Below, piece after piece: positions 32,725 to 44,306 of a DNA stretch of 64,000 nt. Each line of letters opens with the position of its first letter. The first letter of the stretch is position 1. This DNA comes from Ilex aquifolium (Eukaryota; Streptophyta; Magnoliopsida; Aquifoliales; Aquifoliaceae). Made by a program: the position numbers and the translations under genes. A model generated the notes under the pieces. The model did not search any database. It was not told the origin of the DNA and worked only from the letters and a program-made list of their open reading frames with translations. The stretch lies in contig OX637393.1 in the NCBI GenBank assembly GCA_951799425.1, positions 22,113,744 through 22,177,743 of the forward strand, written 5' to 3'.

Positions 32725-34827
32725 TGTAACACCCCAAAACACACCCTGGACGGCATTACATTCTAAAACATTCACATCATGAGAGCACTAAAATAATCCA
32801 TCAATAAATAAGACTTCATAAAGTCATCCATAAAATTTACAAGATCATCCCAAAAGAATAGGCCCATTTTGGCCTTTACATTCCAAAATTTATTTAAAGT
32901 TGCACAGCGGAATAAACAAAAGAAAACTAGGCTTTACAAGGTTCAAAATAAATATCCTAGTCTAGAACAAAAGAAAGTGTCGCTCTAGGCGTCCACCTCG
33001 GGATCCACATTCCCGTCCAGTGGAGTCTCCCAAGTAGCGGGCTCCTCGACCCCTACGTCCTCCTCTTGTAGGAAATCTGAAAAATGTTAGCGGTAGGGGG
33101 GTGAGCACAAAGCTCTGTAGAACAATTCTCTCAAACCCATACAAGGTTTAGAAAAGCATTCAAAACGGTCGGTCTCATTTCACAAATATCATACATAACT
33201 TTTGAAGTAAAGCAGTGGCATTTAATAGATCTCAAGTTTACGGAACAACAATAATTGAATGAGTAAATGAAACCACTATACATTTAGCAAAACATTTCCA
33301 AATATAATTCAGTCCTCCATTCACAATTTCGAACGATTCTTTCGGTAGGTGGCATACTTTAGGGTAACCTCCACCTCCCGTTTAGGTCATCTTTGATTCT
33401 CAAGCATCCTTACAAGGAACCTCTTGAGAATGAGTGAGCATCCTTACAAGGAACCTCTCACAATCATTACATGGCTTCCCAAGCATCCTTACAAGGAACC
33501 TCTTGGGAAGGGGGTGAGCATCCTTACAAGGAACCTCTCACAAATCACTTCATGGCTTCCCAAGCATCCTTACAAGGAACCTCTTGGGAAGGGGTGAGTA
33601 TCCTTACAAGGAACCTCTCATAATTGGGTATCACAAGCAACCCAACCAAGAATACAATCCCAACATTTATCTCCATTTACAATCATTTATCCAAAATCTC
33701 CAAATTTATGCATGTGACATTTTCCATAACAACCAAGAAATTACATGAGATCACAATAACATTATTTTGCTATTCAATATCAAACACTAAGGTGGTGATG
33801 GTTAGAACAAGGAAAATGTAAAGAGGAAAGATTCATTTTTCTTAAAACTAGGGTTTGAGAATGAGAAATGGACCTTTAATGGTTACCCAACTACTACAAT
33901 GTTTAAAACATGGTAATAAATGCAAGAGGATCAAGAATCAAGTAAATAATAGCAAGTGTATATGATTTTTAACCAAAAGAATACATATAATTTAACCCTA
34001 GTCTCAATGTAAGTGAGTGAGAGAAAACCCCTACCTTGATGTTCTTGAAGATCTAGGGTTTGATCTTGAATCACTCTTAAATCCTTTGTTTTCCCCTTTT
34101 GATCTTGTGTTTTCTCCTTCTTTATTCTTTTCTTAGGGCTCTAAGATGTTTGGGGTGAGAGTGGGATGGAAGAATGGGTCAAATGAGGCTTAAAAGGGTG
34201 TTTTAAAACACCAAAATCCCGACTTTTTCGATGCCAAGCTTCGGGCGTACCGGTACGCGTACCAGTACGGTTTGGCTACAGGAGTTCGGCGTACCGGTAC
34301 GCGTACCGGTACGGTTGGACTGCCAGATTTTTGTTCCAACTTCCAGCGCGATTTTGACCCATTTAGAGGTCGAATTGGAAAATTTGCATGAGACACACTT
34401 TTGTAGCCCTAGATGTCTACTATCTACTGTACAAATTTCAGATCAATTGGATATAAGGGTAAAAAGTTATGACCAAAATACTAGAAGGTGTCCCAACTCC
34501 TTTTTACCCAAATTTTCTCTAAGTGTGTTTTCACTCCGGAATACTTCCTAGCTTCCAATACACCTCATATTACCTCTCCCAAGGTTGTTCGACCTTCCGG
34601 ATTCAATGGACACCTTATTTTGTCCTAAAAATATTTAGAAATTCATCTAGTCACCCTTTCCAAGTTTAAACATCTTCGACACGTAACTTCCCAATCAAAT
34701 TGTCTCCATAGCATTTATCCTACGGTTTATTCTTATGTCACTACATATATCTACATCTTTACAAATATTATTTACTGTATATATATATCTCTATCAATAT
34801 ATATAAAAGAAAATTCGGGGTGTTACA
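32725..34827. mobile_element. Solo LTR, type F, TSD AATTA
   Basis: Begins TGTAACACCCC and ends GGGGTGTTACA, 2103 bases, flanked by AATTA at 32720-32724 and 34828-34832. The ends are typical of another plant LTR group. It contains a tandem repeat (33405-33625) and GTACCGGTAC palindromes (34246-34312) closely matching those of LTR B. It inserted into element A. Orientation cannot be set because the two ends are mutual inverted repeats and no internal region is present. Confidence 0.92.
33405..33625. repeat. Tandem repeat in LTR F
   Basis: About six copies of GCATCCTTACAAGGAACCTC, alternating with two different spacers (one with TTGGGAAGG, one with TCACAATCA), giving a roughly 65-base higher unit. 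Confidence 0.8.
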
Positions 34828-35005
34828 AATTAGCAATCTCATATACACATCTGTTCGACTGAAGTTTGTGGGTAACTTCACTGGAAACCCACACGAGACA
34901 ACACTCGTCCGCTAGGGTAAACCCAGTGGTTCAACGGCTTGTTGCATAAGCTAAATGCAACCGGATCACCTACGAAAATGGCATTAGGAGTAGATTTGTT
35001 TTTAT

Positions 35006-35041
35006 ATTACTAGAGACTAGCAATATTTAGGTTGGGGAGTG
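35006..35041 (+). other. 3' polypurine tract with upstream hairpin, element A
   Basis: ATTACTAG / CTAGCAAT stem (one A-C mismatch) around AGA, then ATTTAGGTTGGGGAGTG abutting the 3' LTR. Confidence 0.8.
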
Positions 35042-36980
35042 TGATTAGCACTTAAAATTAGCATATTACTATGCCATTTTAAGACTAATTGTACTTTGAT
35101 GGAGTTTAAGTGATGTCATTCCAGGCCCTAAACTGAACAAAGACTCAAGAACAACAAGTATCACACTTGAATGCAACACCAGCACATTAGAGCACAAAAT
35201 TGGAAAAGCTTGGAGCACAACCAGAACGTTCGAACGCCAATTCACGTTCGAACGGCCACATTGAACTGTAGCAGACTCAACTGCTAAGAGAAGGCGTGTT
35301 GCAGTTAGGAAAGAATACTGTGAAGCTCTGAGGCACTTGAGTGTCACGTTCAAATGCCAACTCACGTTCGAACGTGCACTTGAGTTGATTGAAGACCAAA
35401 CTACTGCATAGAGTTGGAACTGAACTTCATAGAAGACCAACAGATCACTCGAGTGAGAGGGTCAGAACACATCTGGCATTCGAACGCCCTTAGTGAAAAA
35501 ACAGAAGAAACGTTCGAACGGCAGTCAACGTTCGAACGACCATAAAGCAAAAACAGAAAAAACGTTCGAACGACAACTCACGTTCGAACGTTCTCCACAG
35601 ACTGACAGCAGAGTAGTTGGTTTTTCACTTGGACTTGGGCGGCATACACTATTCCTTCACCTCCTCTTGTCTCCTCTTCTTGCCTATAAATACTCCCATT
35701 GTCAGAGAGCTAGGGGAGCCAAGTAGAAGGGTTAATGGAGCTTAGACTCCCACTCACATTGTAGATTCAAGCTTACATTTTCTTTGTATGAAGTTTTTAT
35801 TTTAGAGATTAGTGTGGTTTTAGTCCAACATCTCCTTGTTTGTTGTAAGAGTAGTTTTATGTTTATGATTTCATTTACATGCATAGAAGAGAGTTAGTTC
35901 ATCTTTTGGTTGAGGAAGCAACCCTCCATTTCTTAGTTGAGGAAGCCACCCTCCAAATGTGACTAGCTTTCTTCTACTTTTATTGTTTATGTACTTCACT
36001 TCCATTGCTTGAGCTTCTTTCTTTCTTAGAGGAGTGAAACTCTTCCACTTTTCTAGAGCTTTACCAAAGCCGTGAAGTGTATAACGTGATTCACTCAATC
36101 TTTGTTAAAGATTGGCTCCTTGTTCATTGTTATTTTATCTTTTAAGTCTTCTACTTGGAGGGATGAGCATCACCCACTTTTCTAACTTTACCAAAGTCAT
36201 GAAGAGTGAGTAGTTTCTCATTCACTCTTTAGTAAGAGGAGAAGGGCATGTATAAGTTATCCGGGAATTATATTTGTGCTATGTTCTAATGCTTAACGTT
36301 TATTTCTCCTTGTTTATTGGATGATTGATTGCATCTAGCAAAGCTAAGGTACTTTGTATAATCGTGGGTTCTTTCTATGACATGGATGACTCTTGCATAG
36401 AAAGACTCATCGGTTCAAGGCAAGTACCCCGGCTAGATCTTCAGGACTACCCTTCAATCCTCCCCCTTATTGTGCTTCATTTAAAGAATGGAATATTAAT
36501 GTCATGATTGGATGTCTTGTAGAAACACTTGCTTGTTTGTAGACGGGTTAAGTCTCGGCACAGACAATTCTTGTAAACTTCTAGAAAGACATCGGAATCA
36601 TGTTCTTAATTCTCACAGTCCATCTTTATCTTCCGATTAACTTGCTGTTGACACGGGAGTTAATTGATTTATCAAGCACAAGTATAATAAACCGGATAAT
36701 TAACTACATGTCCAGATCCTTGAACTAAAGAGTGACCCTATTTCATTAGCATTTATCTCATGTTTTGTTAAGAAAATTCTCTTGGAAAGAATCTTATATT
36801 CTGTCCAGGAAATCTCACACCTCTCAACAAATCTCAAAGGTTACAAACAATAGGTCTCCACCACGGCTTATCTCAAAAATACCAACAACAGTTCCTTGTG
36901 GATTCGACTCCGGACTCAAATCGGATTATTACTACAGCTTGACCGCCTGCACTTGGGTGTACACATTTCGGATCAAGTCA
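35042..36980 (+). repeat. 3' LTR of element A
   Basis: 1939 bases, closely matching the 5' LTR, with the same palindromes (35225-35592) and TATA box (35685-35692). Followed by the target duplication AAGGG. Confidence 0.95.
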
Positions 36981-38755
36981 AAGGGTATGGTGTTCAAGAA
37001 TAAAAAGGAGTTGGAGATGGCAGTGAAATTGTATTCATTTAAGATGCATTAACAATATGTTGTTGTTGATACAAACACAATGCTCTGGATTTTGAGATGC
37101 AAGATGCATATAGAATGTGGATGCAAATGGAGGCTACGAGCGATTTTCAAGGTGAAGTACGAAATATTTGAGATCACAAAATATGAAGGACCTCACACTT
37201 GTTTCTACCCACGGTTGAACCAAGACCACTGTCAGATTGATGCGGGCTTTATTTCTCGATTTATTAAGGGTTTGGTTCGGGTTACACCAGATATAACAAT
37301 TTTTGTTATCATAGAAATGGTGAAAAATTAATATTTGTATGTGATAACGTACAAGAAGGCGTGGAATGAAAAAAATAAGACCATAGCAAAGATTTTCGGT
37401 GACAGGAATAGTTCTTACAACATCTTGCTCAAGTTTATTGGTGTTCTTGTGAAATACAACCCCGAGATGATTGTAAGGTGGCAGTACAAAGCTCGTGCTC
37501 CCACATTCAACATATTTGACAAAGTGTTCTGGGCTTTCAAAGCTCTGATTGATGGATTTGTTCATTGTCGGCCAATAATGGGCATTTGATGGCACATTTG
37601 TAAATGGCAAGTAAAAGCATAAGCTTTTGATTACTATTGGTATTGACGCCCATAAATAAACTTTTCCTTTGGCATTTGCGTTTGTTTATGAGGAGACTCG
37701 TGAAAGTTGGGGTTGGTTCCTATATCATCTATTCCAGTCTATTATGCCGAATAGAGCTGGTATATGCTTAATATCAGATCGACATAAAGGTATAATCTCA
37801 ACAGTTAAGCAAGTTGATTTTGGGTGAAATGAGTCATATGCCTATCACCGTTTTTTTCTTAGGCATGTACAAAGCTATTTCGACACAACTTTCAAGAACA
37901 CATATTTAAAAGATCAAGTGTGGAATGCTGGGGCAGCACATCAGATTCACAACTTTAATTTGATAATGGAAGAAATTTAAAATGTAGAATCCAAGGCGTG
38001 GGAGTGGTTAGATAAAATTCCAGCACAACAGTGGACACTTGCCCATGATGGTGGCCGACGTTATGAAACAACCAAAATCAATGTTTCTGAGGTGTTCAAT
38101 GGTGCATTGAAAGGTGCAAGGATCCTTCCCATCACTGCATGTATTAAATTCATATTTTATCGGCTTGCAAAATACTTTTGTGAGCGCCGTGAGCATGCAC
38201 AACGCTGTATAGACAATGGTATGGAGTACTTCCCAGATGCAATCGAATTTATGTGACCCAACTAAATCAAAGCTGGAATGTGTAATGTTACACAATTTCA
38301 CATGTGACGGGAAGTTGCAGAGGTGGTCACTACGAATGGTAATACACATGTTGTGTTATTAATGACTAAACATGTACTTGTGGGAAGTTTATAATTTATA
38401 AAATGTCTTGTTCTCATGTTATGGCTGCTTGCTCGCATTTTCATGTTAGCTCTTGGCATTTAATCAATCAAGTATTCAACATCCAGGCACTTGAGTCGAT
38501 TTGGGCACCTGAACTTCATCCTCTACACCACCAAGATTATTGGGATGATACTGATGGCCCTACATTATGCCCTAATAGGTCCTTGCATTGAGGACACATA
38601 GGACATCCATAGACATCGCGTATACGCAATGAAATGGATTTCCCAAGAGAAGGGCGCAAAATAAACCACTGTAGTATTTGTTTACAAGCAGGGCACGATC
38701 GTCAAACATGTCCAACAAATAACCAATCAGCTTCTTCAATGGGTCATCCACTATA
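36981..38755 (+). pseudogene. MULE transposase: DNA-binding, catalytic and zinc-finger parts
   Basis: Continues the gene split by element A. In order: MuDR DNA-binding domain (GMVFKNKKELEMAVKLY, LRCKMHIECGCKWRLRA, YEGPHTC), then the transposase domain in pieces (GIDAHK, FAFVYEETRESWGWFL, ISDRHKGI containing a catalytic Asp, WNAGAAHQIHNF, ACIKFIFYRLAKYF), a SWIM-type zinc finger (CSHVMAACSHF, about 38403-38440), and a C-terminal CCHC knuckle (CSICLQAGHDRQTC, about 38668-38710). At least ten stops and several frameshifts make it non-functional. Bases 38756-39009 after it are AT-rich and empty. Confidence 0.85.
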
Positions 38756-39014
38756 AATATCTTATGTCTGTGTGGTTATTTAACTTTTACTTATTGCTTT
38801 ATGAAATGTATAAGTGAATTTGAAAATTTGTACGTTGTGATGTTAAACTTTATGTATTAAGAATGCCCCCTAATGTTGTGTCTAGGCTGTATTTTTATTT
38901 TTTCGAAGAATTATTGATTCAGATGTTAATTATTATTAATAGTGTTACTTTATTTATTTATTAACTATGTTATTTATATATTAATGATGTTATGTTTTTT
39001 TGTGCGGTGATGTA

Positions 39015-40339
39015 TGTTGTCCGAATTTGATATTGACAATTTACGTGCAAGTATATACGATCAACAAGTAATAAAGTGATAAGTAGAGTATCGTTCCCAC
39101 GGAGAATTATTGCTAATAACTTTCAAGTACTAACTTTATATCAATTCGATTTTATTTAAACAATTGAAATTGAACTATGGAATTACTAATTTAAGACTAA
39201 ATCTAAAATTACTGAACAATGAGTGATTTTACCGGATAAAAGAATTTAAGATTACAACTTCCCCTAATGCTTCGTATAAATCTTTTCACTCTCTTTCCAG
39301 TAAATTGATCAAAATAAGTTGTTAACTGAGACTTCAAAATTATTTATCAAACCTCTTTCGATAGTTAGATAAGCATATCTCTCCCAATTAAATTGCTATA
39401 TTCCTATGCAAAATAAGTTGGAATAGATTCATTAAGTTCAAACTCTCATAAAAGTTACACACGGCATATAGGTATATTCATATCCTATACACAAACCCAG
39501 CTATTCAATCCTAAGAAGAATAAACTAGACGCATGTCATCATATTCCGATCTAAAACTAGAATTCATCTCCCAATTTCATCTAAGTTATCAAATTAATTG
39601 TTGGCCACGCAATCATATACTAAGCACAAAATATGACAAACAACTCATATATGATCAATAAAACTAGAAACGAGAGTATATCAATTTATCTAAACATTAG
39701 GTTCCGTTGCAATCTTAATAAAAATTAGTTCTTAGTGTAATTGAAGAATATCATTATCAAATTAAACAACATCTTAGAAAATCAAGAATTTAAAGTAAGA
39801 GAAAAGGAATGAAAACTTAGTTGCAATCTTCAATCTCTCTCTAGCCTTCAATCCCTATTTTCTTTGCGTCGTTTCTTTCGATTCTTGCCTTCAATTTTCT
39901 ATCAATCCTTGGTCTTCTTCTTATGTTTTCAGCCCCCAAAATCAGTCTATCCCTTTCCAACTCAAACCCTAGCATATATGTAGCATTAGGGTTCAATTTT
40001 GGGTCAAAAGAAGTCAGAATTCGCGTCCAAAGCCAACACAAGCGCCTAGGCGCTGGAAGGACACTACATGGGTAGTATGTGGGCGCCCCAGCGTTGAAAA
40101 GGCGCTGCCCCCTTTTAAGCCTAAATCCTCCCTTGTTGCTTAGCCTTCAAAAATCCAACATTTAGGCTCCAAATTGACCTTGTTTCCTTCCAAATGATCA
40201 TGTTTGCTTCCAAATGATGAGTCCTACCAAATAACATAAAAACACACAAAATAAATAAAAAAGAGCATAAAATAATTGAAAACTTGCAAATTTCTCAAGC
40301 CTAAAGTACTCAATTCGTAGGTATAAAACCCACTCATCA
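39015..40339 (-). repeat. 3' LTR of element D
   Basis: TGTTGTCCG (left) to CTCATCA (right), 1325 bases; on the element strand TGATGAGTGG...GGACAACA. It does not share the conserved box of the B/C/E LTRs and has no CCGG or TTCGAA palindrome array. Confidence 0.95.
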
Positions 40340-40376
40340 AATACCCCCAAACTTAAATGTTTGCTTGTCCTCAAGC
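40340..40376 (-). other. 3' polypurine tract with upstream hairpin, element D
   Basis: Element strand: GCTTG / CAAGC stem around AGGA, then AAACATTTAAGTTTGGGGGTATT next to the LTR, split here as ATTTAAGTT and TGGGGGTATT. Confidence 0.75.
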
Positions 40377-41398
40377 AAAATACTAACAAAAACTATAAAA
40401 ATTAACCAACCAACTACTCAAGCAATGGATCAATATGAATCTGAATAATGGCCCCAAAAAGTTGCTACAAATAATAATTCACGGGAAACTTCAAAACAAT
40501 GCAAAGTCCAACAGCTCAACATACTCCTTAATTTTACCTCCGCTCATGGCCCTTTAAATACATGTGCTTATACAAACTATTCAAGCTAGTCATCACCCAG
40601 ATACATTTACGTAATCAAATGCTTCATAGGAGATACTCAATATCAACTCTATGAACTTACCTTTCACGTCAACCTGTGCTAATTAAGGCAAACATATAAC
40701 TAGAAGGTACAAAGATTTTTTTTTCTTTTTCATTCATTCGGTGAGTGCATTTTATGCTCCATCTCACCTCTTATTGAGCGAGTGCGTTTTACGCTCCACC
40801 TCGCCTTTTCTTGAACAAGTGCGTTTTACGCTCCATCTCGTTCTCAACATGTGTTTATAAGTGAGTGCGTTTTACACTCCATCTCTACTCACCACATGCC
40901 CCTTTCTTTTGTTTTTTTTTTCTTCTTCCTATTTTTTTTTCTTTCTAACTCATGAAGGATCAAATCAAAATAATTTTCCAAAAACTCTCTCTTTTTTTTT
41001 TTTTTTTTTATACTAACCCATCATAACCAATATTTTCCTCAAACTTATATGAATCCCTCAATTCGCTTTGAATGATGCTTAAATAAGTTTTCTAGAGTTT
41101 CAATGATATCTCCCACAAGCATTTAACCAAATAAATTCTCTAAATAATAACTAACCAAATAGATGGGTATGTGCTCATGCATGAAAAAATCATAACCAGT
41201 GTAAAACCAACTAGTATGTTAAACTACAAACTCAATATGCTCATCAATTTCCCTTGAATTGACAATTAATCCATTTCATCATTGGCCATGATAAAATTCA
41301 CTCAACCCATTGCTCAAGTCATTTTAAAAAATGTTATTTAAAGTGCAAAACATGCTATCTAAATGCATACCTAATAATGCAAATGCAAACAAGAAAAC
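40377..41398 (-). other. Non-coding 3' region of element D with a short repeat array
   Basis: No gene. At about 40738-40890 four degenerate copies of a GAGTGCGTTTTACGCTCCA unit occur, each an imperfect inverted repeat. T-runs at 40913 and 40990 flank it. No third ORF is present in this element. Confidence 0.7.
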
Positions 41399-41432
41399 AG
41401 CCCCAAACTTAAACTAAACATTGTCCTCAATG
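41399..41432 (-). other. Post-pol hairpin and G-rich tract, element D
   Basis: Element strand: ACATTG / CAATGT stem around AGGA, then TTTAAGTTTGGGGCTG. Matches the module in A, C and E. It lies 1.06 kb from the true polypurine tract. Confidence 0.65.
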
Positions 41433-41776
41433 TATAAAGTAGAAAAAATTAAGACAGAGGACTTCCCTGAGACGTCGCTAGTTCGCATCATCGTCAGCGT
41501 CCTCATATTCTGCTGAGTTGGGAGTGTATTCGGGAAACATCGGTGGGCTGTTCTTGGCTCCTAGTAAGGCATTGTGTGTGCTCCAACTTTATGTTCAATC
41601 CTTGGGACCTGCAAGCAATTGACATACCAATTAAAATGCACTAACTAACTAACTAACTACATTATTTATTATAAAAAACTAAAATAAAATAAAATGAAAT
41701 AAAACTTAGAAACTAAAATTTGGGTTGCCTCCCAATTTGCGCTTGTTTATAGTCTTCAACCTGACTACTTCCTGTT

Positions 41777-42103
41777 TCATCCCGGGTCGACATGTGTAAT
41801 TGAAGTCTTTGCATGATCAATGTTGCCGCCCCAATATTGCTTCAGCCTCCGCCCGTTCACCTTGAAAGTTCTTTTCGAATTGGCTTCCTTGACTTCAACC
41901 GCTCCATGCGGGAACACCTCCTCTTTATATATCTTGGCGTTCTTAAGGGGATATGAAATACAGCTTTGAACGAATACCTCATTCACTGCCTTTTCAACTA
42001 CATCAACCCGAGAACATTCTTCTGCTTCCTCTGGAAATTTCATAGCTGAAAATACATTGAATGTAACCTCTTGATCTTGGACTCGCATAGTTAGCTCACA
42101 TTT
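41777..42103 (-). pseudogene. Protease-RT linker fused to integrase tail, element D
   Basis: The frame starts in the linker after the protease (MRVQDQEVTFNVFSAMKFP, EECSRVDVVEKAV) and passes directly into the end of integrase (KIYKEEVFPHGAVEVKEA, FKVNGRRLKQYW). RT, RNase H and the integrase core are missing, and the frame is kept. It is preceded in the same frame by a TAG at 42104-42106. C shows a different deletion with the same overall result. Confidence 0.8.
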
Positions 42104-42106
42104 CTA

Positions 42107-42892
42107 TACATCAATAAGTGTTCTCCTCGTTGCTAAGAATGGTCGCCTAAGAATAATAGGTATCTCTCTATCTTCCTCACAATCTAAGACTATGAAATTA
42201 GCTGGAAAAATGAACTTATCCACTTTCACTAGAACGTCCTCAACTATGCCCCTTGGATAAGTGAGTGATCTATCCGCAAGCTGCAGTGTAACATTAGTAG
42301 GCTTCGCTTCCTTCAAACCCAATTTTTGATAAATTAAGAGTGGCATCAAGTTAATACTAGCTCCCAAGTCACACAATGCTTTCCCAAAAAATTGACTGCC
42401 TATTGTGCATGGAATTGTAAAGCTGCCCGGATCTTTGAGCTTTGGTGGTAGCTTCTTTTGAAGAATAGCCATGTACTCCTTCGTAAGTGCCACTGTCTCA
42501 AAATCGCCTAGTTTTCTCTTCTTTGACAAAATTTCCTTCAAGAATTTCACGTAGTTAGGCATGTTTTCAACTGCTTCTGCGAAAGGGATATTTATTTGGA
42601 GTTTCTTAAACACTTCCATGAATTTAGAGAACTGTTTATCCCACTTTTGTTTTTGCAAACGTTGTGGAAACGGCATGGGAAGCACAATAGGTCTCGGATT
42701 ACCTCCATTAAAACATGCAACTGGTTCCTCTTCTTTCTTTTCATGTTCTACATCCTTGCTATCTTTTTCTTCACCCTCACTATCATCTCCATGTGATTGT
42801 CTTGGAGTTCCACCAACAACCTCAGGTACTTCTTTTCCGCTTCGTAATGTAATAACATTGCAGTGCTCCATACCTTCCCTCTTAGGATTGAT
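42107..42892 (-). pseudogene. Protease region of element D
   Basis: Contains the linker NVITLRSGKEVPE, the SMEVFKKLQINIPF-like block before the protease (FMEVFKKLQINIPFAEAVE), and a retropepsin domain with the catalytic motif DLGASINLMPL intact (about 42350-42380), LADRSLTYPRGIVEDVLVKV, and IILRRPFLATRRTLID. It is separated from gag by the in-frame TAG at 42893-42895. Protease would cut the gag polyprotein. Confidence 0.85.
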
Positions 42893-44071
42893 CTATGTAT
42901 CACTAGGTAGAGTGCCTTGAGGTCGGTTGTTAATGGCAGTAGCAAGTTGACCCATTTGGTTTTCCAGGTTTCGGATTGATACATCTAGATTGTTCATCCT
43001 TGTCTCATTCTGTGCTATGTACCTGGAAAGCAGCTCCTCCAAATTTGACTTCTTTTCCTGCTGTGGTGGAGCTTGATTCTGAAAGTCTGGTGGGTATGAT
43101 TGTCTTGGAGCAGAAGGTTGGGCTTGATTATTATTCCAAGAAAAGTTCGGATGAGTCCCCCAACCAGGGTTATAATTGTTGGAATTATTGCTATAGTGCT
43201 GCCTGTTGTGGTTACCAATGTATTGTACCGACTCTAGACTAATTGCACATTGATTGCTCGAATGGTTCCCGGCACACAATTTACAAACAATTGCCGGACT
43301 CTGAATAGGTTGCACTCCTAAAACATCAATCTTCTTTGTCAATGTAGCAACATGTGCAGCCAATGCAGTAACTGCATCAACTTCATAAATCCCTACTACC
43401 TTTGGCTGATTGATCCTTGTAGAAGGCCAATGATAATTATTTGCAGCCATTGTCTCAAATAACTCATATGCTTCATCGAAATTCTTCCCCATCAATGCCC
43501 CTCCTGCAGTTGCATCGATACTAGTTCGGGTAGCACTAAACAACCCATTGTAGAACGTTTGAACTTGCAACCAATTAGGAATACCATGGTGAGAGCATTT
43601 TCGGAGTAATTCTTTGAATCGCTCCCAAGCTTCATAGAGAGTCTTAGAATCATGTTGTGCGAATGAAGTGATGTCGTTCCTCATCCTTGTAGTTTTAGCT
43701 GGTGGAAAGAATTTAGCTAAGAATTTTTGAGCTAAATCTGGCCACGTAGTAATAGAACCCGATGGCAATGAATGCAACCAACTCTTCGCCTTATCGCGAA
43801 GTGAGAAAGAGAAAAGTCGGAGTCTAATCGCATCCTCAGAAACCCCATTGTATCTGAATGTGTCGCATATCTCCAGAAAACTCACCAAATGATCGTTTGG
43901 GTCATCGTTAGGCAAACCCCCAAACTGCACTAAATTCTGAATCATTTGAATGGTACCCGGCTTGATCTCGAAATTGTTTGCTTGAATTGCGGGTCTTTGA
44001 ATGCTCGATTGTATTTCCCTCACAAGTGGCATAGCATAATCCCTTAACAATTTCTATTCATCTTTAGCCAT
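42893..44071 (-). pseudogene. gag of element D
   Basis: The ATG at 44071 (MAKDE) is followed after five codons by TAG (44054-44056), then the frame runs uninterrupted to TAG at 42893. Blocks: LLRDYAMPLVREIQSSIQ, FEIKPGTIQMIQNLVQFGG, DDPNDHLVSFLEICDTF, FSLRDKAKSWLHSLPSG, FLAKFFPPAKTTRMRNDI, EAWERFKELLRKCSHHG, QTFYNGLFSATRTSID, and a zinc knuckle CKLCAGNHSSNQC, then NNYNPGWGTHPNFSW. About 390 residues, a normal length. Apart from the amber codons it is the best-preserved gag here. Confidence 0.88.
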
Positions 44072-44282
44072 AGTTTGATTATTTACTTCTTGACACTGCT
44101 TTCGCAAGTTTCGGAGCCTTCTTTCGATTTCGTCTTCGTACCATAGTAGCTCATGACCTGTAGACCGTGTTTGCATACAAAATTTAAGAGTACTTGCGAA
44201 AGCAATTAAAATAGAAAATTAAATAAGTTTAAACTAAGATCAAATTGATTTAAATTAATATTGAAATAATTACTAGAATAAA

Positions 44283-44300
44283 TCCCCGGCAACGGCGCAA
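44283..44300 (-). other. Primer binding site (tRNA-Asp type), element D
   Basis: Element strand TTGCGCCGTTGCCGGGGA, one mismatch to the complement of tRNA-Asp, six bases inside the 5' LTR. Confidence 0.88.
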
Positions 44301-44306
44301 AAAACT

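Larger units (their letters stand above)
18767..36980 (+). mobile_element. Element A: Athila-like LTR retrotransposon with nested solo LTRs
   Basis: The LTRs are 1938 and 1939 bases, flanked by AAGGG (18762-18766 and 36981-36985). Order: 5' LTR, PBS (tRNA-Asp type), gag, protease, RT, RNase H, integrase, post-pol hairpin and G-rich tract, internal promoter-like block, third ORF, polypurine tract, 3' LTR. Solo LTRs at 26883-28793 and 32725-34827 inserted later; without them the element is about 14.2 kb, in the range for Athila elements with a third ORF. It is dead: gag zinc knuckle lost, protease and RT active sites altered, several stops. It split a MULE transposase gene. Confidence 0.95.

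Noticed and set aside
33405-33625. Regularly spaced repeats resembling a CRISPR array
   Set aside because: Spacers are themselves repeated and the array lies inside a plant LTR with clear ends and TSD.
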